NCBI GenBank assembly: GCA_945980015.1
Contig: CAMFQI010000089.1
Location: 1 to 5,847 of the forward strand
Source of the DNA: an uncultured Eubacterium sp.
GTDB taxonomy: Bacteria; Bacillota; Clostridia; Oscillospirales; Acutalibacteraceae
Direction: 5' to 3'
DNA length: 5,847 nucleotides
Shown: positions 5,031 through 5,847 of the stretch, in pieces
Layout of the letters: each line of letters opens with the position of its first letter
Position numbering within the stretch: position 1 is the stretch's first letter
The notes under the pieces: model-generated
The model's input: the letters and a program-made list of their open reading frames with translations, nothing else
Databases searched by the model: none
Told to the model about the DNA's origin: nothing
Position numbers and translations under genes: made by a program

Positions 5031-5847
5031 TTAACCGAAGTTAACGTCAAGAAGATTGATACCGTCGATTTGGACATCGAAGTACGGAGCCGAACGGCTT
5101 TCTGACTCGTGGAAGTAACCGTCCTTAACAACCTCTGTGTCAGGGGTGTAAGCGGCGTCGGAGTCAACGTCTGCCATATAGCTTGTGAGGTGACCGTCAG
5201 CGTCAACCTTTGCATTCTTGTTCTTGTCAGCAGTAACTGTTACAGTGAATGTGCTAACATCGAATACGTGGATTGAACCGTCCTCAAGACCCTTCTTTGC
5301 AGCCTCAACAGATTCAACTGTCTTTGCTGCAGGAGCCTTCTGACCGAAGTCTGTAAGCTGAACAGAGCCGTCTGATACTGTACCAACCCAGTCAGTCTCG
5401 ATAGCTGTGCCGTCCTGAACTGCCTTGATGCAGTGCTCAAGATAAGGAGCCCAGTTGATTCTTGAAGATACGATGAATGTTTCAGGGCAAGCGGACTCTG
5501 TTGAGCCGTTGTAAGAAACGTTTGGAACCTTTGCGGTTTCGCAAGCGGTAGGAGCACCCATTGAGTCAGCGTGCTGTGAAACAAGAACTGCGCCGTTTGT
5601 GATAAGCTTCTGTGCAGCTTCCTTTTCAGCAGTCTCGTCATACCATGAGCCTGTGAATGTAACGTCCATTGTTACAGATGGGCAAACGCTCTTTGCACCG
5701 AGATAGAATGATGTGTAGCCCGAGATAACCTCTGCGTAGGTGTAAGCGCCTACGTAACCCATCTTTGCCTTGTCGGATGTAATTGTGCCTGCTGCGATCA
5801 TTTCGTTGAGCTTCTCACCTGCTGCAACACCTGCAAGGAATCTGCCC
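5031..5847 (-). CDS. nupN: BMP/PnrA-family nucleoside-binding lipoprotein of the ABC transporter (3' part; N-terminus outside window)
   Basis: The frame is open to the window edge, where it reads 'GRFLAGVAAGEKLNEM', so 271 residues are visible and the internal ATG at 5801 is not the start. Family proteins have about 350-400 residues, so roughly the first 100, including the expected lipoprotein signal and lipobox, are missing. Recognisable BMP features are 'RFLAGVAAG', 'MGYVGAYTYAEVISGY' just after, 'GSWYDETAEKEAAQKLI', 'VSQHADSMGAP', and the C-terminal 'TPDTEVVKDGYFHESESRSA' followed by 'PYFDVQIDGINLLDVNFG'. Such proteins sit on the outer face of the membrane and deliver purine or other nucleosides to the channel; T. 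pallidum PnrA and B. subtilis NupN are studied relatives. An insertion-like segment near the C-terminus, DKNKNAKVDADG (5193-5228), resembles a calcium-binding loop. The stop is 23 bp from the putative element. The gene symbol follows B. subtilis and is by analogy only. Confidence 0.92.
   Translation of the reverse strand, partial: GRFLAGVAAGEKLNEMIAAGTITSDKAKMGYVGAYTYAEVISGYTSFYLGAKSVCPSVTMDVTFTGSWYDETAEKEAAQKLITNGAVLVSQHADSMGAPTACETAKVPNVSYNGSTESACPETFIVSSRINWAPYLEHCIKAVQDGTAIETDWVGTVSDGSVQLTDFGQKAPAAKTVESVEAAKKGLEDGSIHVFDVSTFTVTVTADKNKNAKVDADGHLTSYMADVDSDAAYTPDTEVVKDGYFHESESRSAPYFDVQIDGINLLDVNFG

Noticed and set aside
5027..5641. Open frames of 62 and 133 codons inside the binding-protein gene
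   Set aside because: Low-complexity T/L/Q-rich translations in the wrong frame of a clear BMP-family gene; shadows.
5799..5801. ATG at 5801 as the start of the binding-protein gene
   Set aside because: The frame continues upstream to the window edge with family-typical residues (RFLAGVAAG), so this methionine is internal.

Overview
All the genes that can be supported lie on the minus strand, so the window reads from right to left. The organism is probably a Gram-positive Firmicute of the class Clostridia, possibly a Ruminococcus/Oscillospiraceae-type gut bacterium. The reasons are strong purine-rich Shine-Dalgarno sites before each start, moderate GC content, and a BMP-type nucleoside uptake operon close to the B. 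subtilis nupNOPQ type. The taxonomic placement is inference; no search was run.

From right to left: (1) 5031-5847 is the 3' part of a BMP/PnrA-family substrate-binding lipoprotein gene, cut by the window edge. (2) 4631-5030 is a 400-bp spacer with no credible gene. It is mostly filled by a hairpin-rich block (4680-5007) that I interpret as a MITE-like non-autonomous element, with imperfect terminal inverted repeats of about 37 bp and TA on both sides. It contains at least one good intrinsic-terminator candidate. (3) 3098-4630 encodes a double-domain ABC ATPase. (4) 1992-3098 and (5) 1002-1991 encode its two permeases, the three genes being coupled with overlapping or zero-gap junctions. (6) 121-981 encodes a DinD-like BRO-N protein, only 20 bp after the second permease. 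(7) 1-50 holds the first 16 codons of another gene whose N-terminus looks like hypoxanthine phosphoribosyltransferase.

Taken together, the window is a nucleoside/purine uptake operon: a lipoprotein captures the nucleoside, two permeases form the channel, one ATPase with two nucleotide-binding domains drives transport, and a probable salvage phosphoribosyltransferase follows. Two things interrupt this ordinary layout. One is the element inserted between the binding-protein gene and the transporter genes, which probably lowers transcription of the downstream genes relative to the binding protein. The other is a DNA-damage-type gene (dinD) lying in the same transcription direction between the transporter and the salvage gene, with no SOS box that I could see in front of it.
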